64,000 nucleotides of DNA from CAVTRI01 sp963737075 (GTDB lineage Bacteria; Actinomycetota; Acidimicrobiia; Acidimicrobiales; Palsa-688): positions 1,612,001 to 1,676,000 of the forward strand of contig CAVTRI010000001.1 in assembly GCA_963737075.1 (NCBI GenBank). Reading direction: 5' to 3'. Position 1 is the stretch's first letter; each line of letters begins with the position of its first letter. Below, piece after piece: positions 41,927 through 50,623 of this stretch. The notes beneath the pieces are model-generated. The model ran no database searches and was not told the origin of the DNA. It was given only the letters and a program-made list of their open reading frames with translations. Made by a program: the position numbers and the translations under genes.

Positions 41927-43855
41927 ATGGAAGGCGACTCCGCGGACTCCGCTGCGGTCGGGCCGACACGCCGCTGGCAGCTGCTCGTCCCTGCGAGCCT
42001 GGCGGTGCTGCTGGCGGCCGCCGACACATACGTGGTGGTCGTGGTGATCACGTCGATCATGGCCGGCACTGGTGTCGGCGTCGACCAGCTGCAGCGAGCC
42101 ACGCCGATCGTCACCGGGTTCCTCCTCGGGTACGTGGCGTTGCTGCCGCTGATCGGGCGGATGGCGGACCGTCACGGGCGGCGCCCGGTGTTCATCGGCT
42201 GCCTGGTCACCTTCGCGCTCGGGTCGGCGATCACGGGCAGCGCCCACAGCCTGTCGATCGTGATCGCGGGGCGGGCGGTCCAGGGTGCGGGCGGCGGCGG
42301 CCTCGTCCCCGTAACGCTGAGCCTGGTGGCGGCCCTGTGGGCGGCCGACGAGCGCGGTCTGCCCCTCGGCGTGGTCAGCGCTGTCCAGGAGCTCGGCAGC
42401 GTGCTCGGACCCCTGTACGGGGCGGGGATCGTCGCCCTGTCGGGATGGCGGACGATCTTCTGGATCAACCTGCCGCTGGCGGCGTTGCTCGGCATGGTCT
42501 TCGTGATCGCCCGTGCAGGCGCGCAGCCTGCTGCTGCCGCCCGACCCGGCACCCAGACGGCCGCTGCCGCCCGACCCGGCACCCAGCCGGCCGCTGCCGC
42601 CCGACCCGGCACCCAGCCGACGGATCGGCGGCTCCCTGACATCGTCGGTGGCATCCTGGCGGTGCTCGGCGTGGCCGGCGTGCTGCTCGCGTTGTGGGCG
42701 CCGCCGAAGCTCGCCAACAGCGTCCGATTCGGCAGCCTGTACAACCCGCGGGTCGGCGGCGCGACGTGGGCGGAGCTCACGACGCCGATGGCGTTCCTGG
42801 CGTTGGGCATCGTGGCCGTGTTCGTGGTGTGGGAGGCGGTGGCGCCCAGGTCGTTCCGCCGTGTCGTGAACGTCCGCAACGTCCGGAACGCCTTCACGGG
42901 TGTCGATCTGCCGGGCGCACTGCTGCTGGCCGGCCTGCTCGCCTGCGTGATCGTGATGTTCTCGACGACCGACCCCGCACGCCAGGTGATCGCGAGCAGC
43001 TGGCCGGTGCTCACCCCGGCAGCCCTCCTCCTGCTCGTGGTGCTGGTCGTGCACGAGCGCCGGGTCGACGACCCGATCATCGCTCGCCCCGTGCTGGCCG
43101 CCCGGCCGGCGTGGGGATCGCTGATGGTCAACTTCGCGCTGGGCGGGGCGCTGATGGCAACCCTCGTCGCGGTCCCCCTGTTCGCGGGGGCCACAACCCA
43201 TGGTGGCTCTCAGGTGTCGTCTGCCCTTGTGCTGGTGCGGTTTCTCGTCGCCGTGCCGATCGGGGCCCTCGCGGGCGGCTGGCTGTGCCGTCGCTTCGGC
43301 GACCCGGGTGTTGCCGCGGCGGGGATGGTCGTTGCCGGGCTGGCGTTCCTGCCCATGACGTCATGGGGCGAGACCGCACTCTCGGACCCGCTGCGCATCG
43401 GGGGACTGTCGCTGGGCTTCACCGTCGCCGACGTCGAGCTGGTGATCTGCGGCCTCGGGTTTGGCCTCGTGATCGCGCCGGTCAACAACGCGGTCCTGCG
43501 CGCAGTGCCTTCCGCCTGGCACGGCCTGGCCACCGCCCTGACCGTGGTGGCCCGGATGGTCGGCATGCTCGTCGGGCTGTCGATCCTGGTCGCCATTGCC
43601 CTGCGGACCTTCTACTCGGCCCAGAAGGCGCTCGGCTCCCCGCTCACCCTCTGCCCCTCCAGTCCCACGAACTGCCCCGCATACAACCAGGGCACCACCC
43701 GCGCCCTCATCGGGGAGCTGCACACCATTTTCGCGGGCGCCGCAGTATGCGCGGCCATCGCCGCCATCGCCGCCGTGCTCACCCTTCGCCGGCTGCCTCC
43801 CCCCCGCACTGGCGAGCCGGCCCCCGCCGAGCCCAGTGCGGCTCGAGCCGCTTAG
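41927..43855 (+). CDS. MFS transporter, P55-like (DHA2 type)
   Basis: A 642-residue transporter with about fourteen helices. The motif-A loop is GRMADRHGRRPVF and motif C is in AVQELGSVLGPLYGAGI. Directly after lprG, so probably the P55 homologue that moves triacylglycerides or lipoglycans across the inner membrane. The loop after helix 6 holds three ten-residue AAAARPGTQP-type repeats. Its stop overlaps the HIT stop on the other strand (TTAG). Confidence 0.87.
   Translation: MEGDSADSAAVGPTRRWQLLVPASLAVLLAAADTYVVVVVITSIMAGTGVGVDQLQRATPIVTGFLLGYVALLPLIGRMADRHGRRPVFIGCLVTFALGSAITGSAHSLSIVIAGRAVQGAGGGGLVPVTLSLVAALWAADERGLPLGVVSAVQELGSVLGPLYGAGIVALSGWRTIFWINLPLAALLGMVFVIARAGAQPAAAARPGTQTAAAARPGTQPAAAARPGTQPTDRRLPDIVGGILAVLGVAGVLLALWAPPKLANSVRFGSLYNPRVGGATWAELTTPMAFLALGIVAVFVVWEAVAPRSFRRVVNVRNVRNAFTGVDLPGALLLAGLLACVIVMFSTTDPARQVIASSWPVLTPAALLLLVVLVVHERRVDDPIIARPVLAARPAWGSLMVNFALGGALMATLVAVPLFAGATTHGGSQVSSALVLVRFLVAVPIGALAGGWLCRRFGDPGVAAAGMVVAGLAFLPMTSWGETALSDPLRIGGLSLGFTVADVELVICGLGFGLVIAPVNNAVLRAVPSAWHGLATALTVVARMVGMLVGLSILVAIALRTFYSAQKALGSPLTLCPSSPTNCPAYNQGTTRALIGELHTIFAGAAVCAAIAAIAAVLTLRRLPPPRTGEPAPAEPSAARAA
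42527..42616. repeat. Three 30-bp tandem repeats inside the MFS gene
   Basis: Three adjacent 30-bp units (42527, 42557, 42587), nearly identical, encoding ten-residue PAAAARPGTQ repeats in a cytoplasmic loop. The same period (30 bp, ten residues) is found in pgsA 4 kb away although the sequences differ. Confidence 0.88.
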
Positions 43856-44382
43856 CAGCGCTCCTGTCGCTCAGTGGGCCACGTCCGGCGCAGCTTGGCG
43901 TCGGTTACCTCGAGGGGTTCGGGGAGCACCCGGGTGTCAGCGACCGCGGTCATGAAGTTGGTGTCCCCCACCCAACGGGGCAATACGTGCAGGTGCAGAT
44001 GGCCCGGCACGCCGGCGCCGGCCGCGTTGCCCAGGTTGAAGCCTCCATTCAGCCCGTCCGGCCGGTACGCGGCCCTGACCGCTTGCACAGCCTGCCGCAC
44101 CCCTTCCCATAGCTCGGCCGCTTCTTGCCTGTCGAGATCGTCGAGATCGGCGAGGTGCCGGACCGGAAGGACCATCAGGTGGCCGCTGGTATATGGGTAG
44201 GCGTTAAGGAGGGCTACGACCCGGCCGGCCGGGTGCCGCCACACGATATGGGTCTCCGTGTCTGACTCGTCGCTGGCGAGAATGGCGCAGAACACGCAGT
44301 CGGGTTTCGGTGCGTCAGAAGAGGTGACCGCTTCGATGTACTCGCTGCGCCAGCCGGACCACAGCCGCCCGAGCGAGCTCAC
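43852..44382 (-). CDS. HIT-family nucleotide hydrolase (Rv2613c-like)
   Basis: A 176-residue histidine-triad protein, probably an Ap4A phosphorylase or nucleotide hydrolase. The triad is HLHLHVLPRW and the upstream LLNAYPYTSGHLMVLPVRH helix-strand is typical. The N-terminus LGRLWSGWRSEYIEA resembles that of the mycobacterial protein, so I accept GTG 44382, which overlaps thrS by 68 bases. In mycobacteria this gene lies between thrS and pgsA. Confidence 0.88.
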   Translation of the reverse strand: MSSLGRLWSGWRSEYIEAVTSSDAPKPDCVFCAILASDESDTETHIVWRHPAGRVVALLNAYPYTSGHLMVLPVRHLADLDDLDRQEAAELWEGVRQAVQAVRAAYRPDGLNGGFNLGNAAGAGVPGHLHLHVLPRWVGDTNFMTAVADTRVLPEPLEVTDAKLRRTWPTERQERC

Positions 44383-46360
44383 AGCTGAACAGTGGCCGCC
44401 GCGCGGCGAGCACCTCGGCCCGCACGGCCTCTGAGAACGCCTCCACGCTCACCCCGCGCTGCGCCTGGTCCTTTCCCCTGCTGTTGACCCCGACAGTGCC
44501 GGCATCCACGTCGTCGTCGCCAACCACCAGCACATAGGGAATCTTCTCGAGCTTGGCCCGTCGGACCCGGGCGCCCAGCTTTTCGTCCGCCAAGACGACG
44601 TCGACCCGCAGTCCGTCGCCCCGCAACCGGTCGGCGATCCGATGCGCGTACGCCTGGTGGTCGTCGCGCACGGGCAGCACTTGCACCTGGACGGGAGCGA
44701 GCCAGGTCGGCAGGGCGCCGGCGTAGTGCTCGAGCAGAATGGCGAAAAAGCGTTCGATGGACCCGAACAGCGCCCGGTGGATCATGAACGGCCGGTGCCG
44801 GGCGTTGTCCGCCCCTACGAACTCCATCCCGAACCGCGCCGGCTCCTGGAAGTCGACCTGCAGCGTCGACACCTGCCAGCGCCGGCCAATGGCGTCGCGC
44901 ACATGCACGTCGATCTTCGGAGCGTAGAACGCCCCTTCCCCCTCCGCCACGACAAACGGGAGCGACGCCGCCTCCAGTGCCTGGCGGAGCGCGTCGGTGG
45001 CTTGGTCCCACTCTGCTGGGTCACCCACGAACTTGTCAGGCCGAGTGGCGAGCTCGGCTTCGAAGTCAGTAAGGCCGAAGGCCCGCAGCAGCCGCAGCAC
45101 GAAGGCCAGCAGATCGGCCAGCTCCGGCGCCAGCTGCTCGGGCGTGCAGAAGATGTGCGAGTCGTCCTGGGTGAACCCCCGCGCCCGCAGCAGCCCGTTG
45201 AGCACCCCCGACCGCTCGAACCGGTACACGGTCCCGAACTCGAACAGCCGCAACGGAAGTTCCCGGTAGCTGCGCTGGCGGCTCTTGTAGATCAAGATGT
45301 GCATCGGGCAGTTCATCGGCTTCGGGTAGTACGACGCCCCCTCGAGCTCCATCGGCGGGTACATCGTGTCGCGGTACCACTCGAGATGGCCCGAGGTTTC
45401 GAACAAACCGGATTTGGCCAGGTGCGGCGTGTACACGAACTCGTAGCCCGCCTGCTCGTGCTCTTGCCTCGCGTAGTCCTCCATGAGCTTGCGAACCAGC
45501 CCGCCCTTGGGGTGGAACACGGCCAGCCCGCTGCCCAACTCCGGCGGGAAATGAAAGAGATCCAGCTCCGCCCCCAGCCGGCGGTGGTCGCGCTTCTCAG
45601 CCTCCTCCAGGCGGTGCAGGTGATCCTCGAGCGCGACCTTGGATTCCCAAGCAGTGCCGTAGATGCGTTGCAGCTGCGGGCGGCGCTCGTCGCCCCGCCA
45701 GTAGGCGGCCGCCACCTTCATCAGCTTGAAGTGCCCGAGCCGCCCGGTGGACGGCACGTGCGGGCCGCGACACATGTCCACGAACCGGTCGGTGTTGCGG
45801 TAGGCGCTGATGCCCTGGGCGCTGGCGCCTTCGTCGCCGTCGACGCCGTCGATGATCTCCAGCTTGTACGGCTGGTCGGCGAACAAGGCCCGGCCTTCGG
45901 CCATCGTGTGCTCTTCCCGCACGAAGGGCTGGTCTTCAGCGACGATCTGCCGCATCTTGTCTTCGATGCGTGCCAGGTCGTCGTCGGAAAAGTGGGCCCC
46001 GTCGGGCAGCTCGAAGTCGTAATAAAAGCCGTCGGCGATCGGCGGCCCGATGGCGTATTTGGCGCCCGGCCACAGCTCCGTCACAGCCTGCGCCATCACA
46101 TGGGCGGTGCTGTGCCTGAGGATGTCACGTCCCTCGCCGCTGTCCGCGGTGATGACCGCCACCGCCTCGCCGTCCTCCAGGGGCGCGTCCAGATCGGCCT
46201 CGCGCCCGTCGACCGTCACGGCCACAGCCGCTTTCGCCAGCCGTGCGCCGATCGCCGCCGCCAAATCGGTACCCGTCGCGCCAGCCGGCAGCGCGCGGGC
46301 GGAGCCGTCGGGAAGCTTGACGGTGATCTCGGGCTGGCTTCTCTGGTCGGGGGCCGGCAT
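44315..46360 (-). CDS. thrS: Threonyl-tRNA synthetase
   Basis: A 681-residue class II synthetase with N-terminal TGS (ITVKLPDGSARALPAGAT), editing domain (HSTAHVMAQAV and later DMCRGPHVPSTG-type motif), catalytic core with PMNCPMHI zinc ligand and the anticodon domain (PVQVQVLPVRD). The last 22 residues (from PLFSCEL) run through the start of the HIT gene and are not typical of the family, as if an original stop was lost. ATG at 46360. Confidence 0.95.
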   Translation of the reverse strand: MPAPDQRSQPEITVKLPDGSARALPAGATGTDLAAAIGARLAKAAVAVTVDGREADLDAPLEDGEAVAVITADSGEGRDILRHSTAHVMAQAVTELWPGAKYAIGPPIADGFYYDFELPDGAHFSDDDLARIEDKMRQIVAEDQPFVREEHTMAEGRALFADQPYKLEIIDGVDGDEGASAQGISAYRNTDRFVDMCRGPHVPSTGRLGHFKLMKVAAAYWRGDERRPQLQRIYGTAWESKVALEDHLHRLEEAEKRDHRRLGAELDLFHFPPELGSGLAVFHPKGGLVRKLMEDYARQEHEQAGYEFVYTPHLAKSGLFETSGHLEWYRDTMYPPMELEGASYYPKPMNCPMHILIYKSRQRSYRELPLRLFEFGTVYRFERSGVLNGLLRARGFTQDDSHIFCTPEQLAPELADLLAFVLRLLRAFGLTDFEAELATRPDKFVGDPAEWDQATDALRQALEAASLPFVVAEGEGAFYAPKIDVHVRDAIGRRWQVSTLQVDFQEPARFGMEFVGADNARHRPFMIHRALFGSIERFFAILLEHYAGALPTWLAPVQVQVLPVRDDHQAYAHRIADRLRGDGLRVDVVLADEKLGARVRRAKLEKIPYVLVVGDDDVDAGTVGVNSRGKDQAQRGVSVEAFSEAVRAEVLAARRPLFSCELARAAVVRLAQRVHRSGHLF

Positions 46361-46477
46361 CGCCCATAAAGCCTACGGGAGCGCCGGCGGCGGCCAGGCT
46401 GGATTACTGGCTTCTCATGACGTTGGCCCGCCTTCGGGCACCTGCTGGCGCGCTACTGTGCTCGGCGGAGGAACCCG

Positions 46478-46693
46478 ATGCCGCTGTATGACTACCGCTG
46501 CCAGGTGTGCGACGAAAGGTTCGAGTTGCGCCGCTCGGTCGCCGAGGCCGACCGCGGCGTGACATGCCCGTCCGGTCACCAGTCGGTCAGTCGGCTCCTG
46601 CCGGTGTTCGCCGCCACGGGCCGGGCGGGCGCGACCGAGGCGGCCGGACCGGCCGGCGGCGGTTGCTGCGGCGGTTCCTGCGGCTGCCACTGA
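46478..46693 (+). CDS. FmdB-family zinc-ribbon protein
   Basis: A 71-residue protein with MPLYDYRCQVCDERFELRR, the FmdB start with the first CxxC, then VTCPSGH as the second half-site. The C-terminus is glycine/cysteine-rich (GGGCCGGSCGCH), suggesting additional metal binding. ATG follows GGAGGAACCCG. FmdB proteins are thought to be small regulators or zinc ribbons; a specific role is not known. It precedes mreB by 57 bases. Confidence 0.85.
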   Translation: MPLYDYRCQVCDERFELRRSVAEADRGVTCPSGHQSVSRLLPVFAATGRAGATEAAGPAGGGCCGGSCGCH

Positions 46694-46750
46694 GCTTCGC
46701 GCCCGCTCCCAGCAAACCCGCGCACCGCCTTAGCATCGCGATGAAGGACC

Positions 46751-47743
46751 ATGCGTCGGGGACTCGGTATTGATCTGGGAACCGCCAACACCGTGGTCTG
46801 TCACGTCCGTCGCGGTGTCGTGCTCAACGAGCCGTCGGTGATGCTCGAAGCGGTCGCGTCGCGCAAGCACAAGCCAGTGGCCGTCGGCCGCAAGGCACAC
46901 GAGCTCATTGGCCGGGTGCCGCCGGGGCTCACCGCCCTTCGGCCGTTCCAGGATGGCGTCGTGGGCGACCTGGACCTGGCGCGAGCCTACATCGCCGCGA
47001 TCCTCCACCGGGTGGGCGTGAGCCGCTGGAAGCGGCCGCGGCCCCGAGTGGCCCTGTGCATGCCCGTCGGCGCCACCGCCCTCGAGCGGCGGGCGCTGCT
47101 CGAAGCCGCCGAGGAAGCGGGAATCGGCAAGACTGCGCTCATCCCTGAACCGGTCGCAGGGGCGGTCGGATCCGGCGTCGACCCGCTGGCGCCCCGGACG
47201 CACATGGTCGTCGACGTCGGCGGCGGCACAGCCGAAGTGTCGGCGTTCTCGTACGGCGGCCTCCTTGCTCAGCGTTCGAGCCGGCTGGCCGGCGACGAGA
47301 TGACCCTCGCCGTCTACCAGTACGTCCGCGAGCAACACCAGGTCATCGTCGACCAGGTTGTCGCCGAGGATCTGAAGATCCGAGCCTCGACGGAGGACGC
47401 GCCTTCCCTGGTGGTGAAAGGCACTGACGCCGCAACCGGGCGGGGCCGCCTCCTGACCGTCGCCGTGGAGGAAGTGAGCGAAGCCGTCCGGCCGGTCATG
47501 GACGCCATCGTCCAGACGCTCACCGCGTGCCTCGACGACCTGTCCGCCCGTGCCGTCGCCGATGTGATGGACGACGGAATCCTGGCTATAGGCGGCGGTT
47601 CGCTGCTCGTCGGGTTCGAAAAACGCATGGAGGCCGCCTTCGGCTTTGAGGTCTGCCTGTCGGCCCACCCGCTTACCTGTGTCGCCGAGGGCGCGGCCCG
47701 GGCGCTCGCCCTCCCCGGCGTTCTCGACGCGTACGGCGCCTGA
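46751..47743 (+). CDS. mreB: MreB-family actin-like protein
   Basis: A 330-residue bacterial actin. The phosphate-1 loop GIDLGTANTVVCHV, connect-1 (ALCMPVGATALERRALLEAAEEAG), phosphate-2 (MVVDVGGGTAEVSA) and adenosine loop (GILAIGGGSLLVGFE) are all recognisable, so ATP binding looks intact. ATG follows AAGGA. No mreC or mreD is nearby, but it converges on a RodA-PBP2 fusion, its usual partner in the elongasome. Confidence 0.88.
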   Translation: MRRGLGIDLGTANTVVCHVRRGVVLNEPSVMLEAVASRKHKPVAVGRKAHELIGRVPPGLTALRPFQDGVVGDLDLARAYIAAILHRVGVSRWKRPRPRVALCMPVGATALERRALLEAAEEAGIGKTALIPEPVAGAVGSGVDPLAPRTHMVVDVGGGTAEVSAFSYGGLLAQRSSRLAGDEMTLAVYQYVREQHQVIVDQVVAEDLKIRASTEDAPSLVVKGTDAATGRGRLLTVAVEEVSEAVRPVMDAIVQTLTACLDDLSARAVADVMDDGILAIGGGSLLVGFEKRMEAAFGFEVCLSAHPLTCVAEGAARALALPGVLDAYGA

Positions 47744-47751
47744 GCCGCGGG

Positions 47752-50623
47752 CTACGCCCCGGGCGCAGTCGAGAAGATCTGTACTTCGTGGGCCAGCACG
47801 TACTGCAGCGCCTCGTCGACGACCGGACCGGACGTCGTGGCGCCGTCGCCGCCGCCGCGCACGAATGAGGTCATGATGACGGACGGGTCTGGTAACGGCG
47901 CCGCCGCCGTGAACCACGAGTCGACCGTCCCGTTCGGGCTGGCCGGGTCCTGGGCCGACCCGGTTTTGGCCCCCGCCGGGACGCCAAGGTTGCCGAGCTG
48001 TCCGGCCAGGCCGACGGTCACGGCGTCGACCATCCCGGACTGCACGGGGCCCAGCTGGGCGGCGAACGGCAGCGGCTGCGGCGGCGGTACGGGCAGCGGT
48101 AGCAGGCCGTTGCTGCCGCTGCCGGCCGCCAAACCGAGGCGCGGGGTCACGAGCGCGCCCGTGCTGACGGCCGCCGTCCACCGGGCGTCCTGCAGCGGCG
48201 ACACCGCGATGTAGCCCTGTCCGATCCCGAGGATCACGGTGCTGCCTGCGTACCAGTGGCCGCCCGCTTTCTCGACGGACGCTGGTGACCCGAAATACCC
48301 GCCCGTCTCACCGGGAAGGTCGATGCCGCTGGGTTGGCCGACGCCGAGCTCGGCGCCGATCTGGTCGATGCGGTCCGGGCCGAGGGCCCATGCCAGCTTG
48401 TAGAAGTACACGTCGTTGGACCACGCAATCGACTGGCTAAGGTCCATCGGCCCGAGCACCGACCAGTTGTTGAACGTGTGCCCCGCCAGCGTGAACGAGC
48501 CCCCGGTCGGCACCACCTCGGCGGGGGGGACGACCCCGTACACGGCGTCGGCGGACGCGACCACCAGCTTGAACGTCGAGCCCGGTGGGGCCACCGATTG
48601 AGTGACGTGCTCGAGCAACGGTTGGCCCGGCTGGGCTGTGAGCTGCCCAACGGCCGCCGCATTGACCGGGGGGCCGAACAGGTTGTCGTCATAGGCGGGC
48701 AGGCTGGCCATGGCGAGCACCTGGCCGTTGCGGGGATCCATGGCGACGGCGCCGGCGATGTCCCCGCCGCTGTGCGCCAAGCCGGCGGCGAGGTCCGCGG
48801 TCAGCTGCACCTGGAGACCGAGGTCGATGGACAGCGCCAGGTTGTCGCCCGCGACGGGAGGCGTCGACCCCGCTGTGGCAACCGGAACGCCTGCGGGGTC
48901 GACGTACAGGCACTGCTGGCCGTCGACGCCGCGCAGGATCGGGTCGTACTCCTCCTCAATCCCGGCCCGCCCGACGATCTCTCCGAGGGGCAGGTTGGGC
49001 CACCGCTGGGCGTCGGCCGCAGTGGCTACGCCCGTGTAGCCGAGCACCGGGCCGAGCAGGGCGCCATACGGATAGACCCGCCCCGGGTTCTGGACCACCA
49101 TCACTTCGGGGATATGCAGGCCTTCCACCACTGTCCCCGTGGTCGTTAGTACCGTCGCCAGCTTGACCGCCAGAATCTCGGCGGGCTCCGGTCAGCGTCG
49201 ACCGGACAGTCGCCGCGGGGAGGCCGACGGCCTGCGCAAGGCGATGCAGGCCGGATGGATCGGCCAGCAGGAGGGACGGCACGGCCTCGACGTCGTCGTC
49301 GGGGACGTTCACGGCCAGGACGGTCCCGTGGCGGTCGGTGATCACCCCCCTAGGCGCCGGAACCCGGATGCAGCGGGTCATCTGGACTTGGGCCGCCGCT
49401 CGCAGCTGCGGCCCGCTTCGCTGCTGGAGACGCCAGCCATAGAACCCGAACGCGACGAGGAGCCCGGTGACGCAAAGGGCGGCGCCGCGAACCCAGCGGG
49501 GCCGAGTCGCCGACCAGCGTGGCGGTAGCCACAAGCGCCGGTGGACCACGCCTCGCCGAGCTCCGAGCGCCAAGCCGGTGGCGGCGAGATGCACCACCAG
49601 CGCTGTGCCGCCGAGACTCAACAGCGGAAAGGGGACGCCCGCCAACGGCAGCACGCCGAGGTTCCCGCCTACGGACACGACGGCTTCGACCCCGAACAGG
49701 ATGGCGAGGCCGCCCGCGAGCAGGCCCGCGGGGCGGCTGTACGCCATCCGGGCGGCGAACGCCAGCCGCCACACCAAGACCGCGGCGGCGACGAGGGCGG
49801 CCGCTCCCGCCAGCAGACCCCATTGCTCGACCAGGCTCGCGAGCGCGAGATCGCTCGTCCGATCAGGCAGGTATTGGGCCAGCAGTTGGTGGGTCGAGGC
49901 CCGCGCCTGGCCGAGCAGGCCGCCCGACGCCAATGCGATGTGCGACTGCAGCGTCGAGTACGCCGAGCCGGCGCCGCTCCCGGCGCCGGACGCAAAGCCG
50001 TGCAAGCGGGCCACCTGGTAGGGCCGCAGGAAGCCGATCGCCAGCGGAGCGATGACGATGGCGGAACCGAAGAGGGGAAGCAGAAAGCGCAGCGGCACTC
50101 GCCCGAGCGCGAGCATGGCGATGGCCAGCGCCGTCAGCAGCGTCGCCGTGCTCAGGTCCGGCTCGAGCACGGTGAGCCCGATGGGGACGATCGCGAGGGC
50201 CACGGCAGCGGCGAACCGGCGCAGGCTCACCTGTCCGTCGCTGGACCCGAGCACGTGCGCCATCACCATCAACAGGCCCAGCTCCGCCAGCTCCGATGGT
50301 TGGAACGTCAGCGACCCGACGATCAGCCACCGCCGGGCGCCGTTTGCGGAGATGCCGCCGACAGCCACCCCTGCGAGGAGCACCACGGACACCGTGTAGC
50401 AGGCCCATCCGATGGCGGCGGAAAGGCCGAATCTGGTCGCTCGCAGCACCACGAGTAGAAGGAGCCCGAGCGCTCCGAGGGCGAGTTGACGCGCGGCGTC
50501 GGACCGCCCAGACACGGCGTCCAGGTTGAGCGCACCGAGCACCACGAGCGCCGTGGCCGCCAAGACGGCGAGGATGTCGAACGCCCCGCCACGAAGGTCA
50601 TGGCGTCGGTGGGTTGCTGGCAT
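47752..50623 (-). CDS. RodA-PBP2 fusion: SEDS glycosyltransferase joined to class B penicillin-binding protein, with an apparent frameshift
   Basis: From ATG 50623 the frame encodes a SEDS/RodA protein (about residues 1-365; conserved aspartate in YLPDRTSDLALAS at 258), then without a stop a second membrane helix (ALCVTGLLVAFGFYGWRLQ, 381-399) and the start of a PBP dimerisation domain (RGVITDRHGTVLAVN). Near 49180 the reading shifts by one base: removing one C from the CCC there joins LTGA to AEILAVKLATVL. The transpeptidase follows, with STFK, SND and KTG motifs intact. The total is about 957 residues. The gene starts one base into the pseudokinase stop (TGATG) after GGGAGG. It would polymerise and crosslink peptidoglycan in one chain. 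Confidence 0.82.

Noticed and set aside
41906..43201. Open frame of 431 codons on the minus strand opposite the P55-like MFS gene
   Set aside because: Shadow of the transporter; the product is Gln/His/Arg-rich with no membrane or catalytic pattern.
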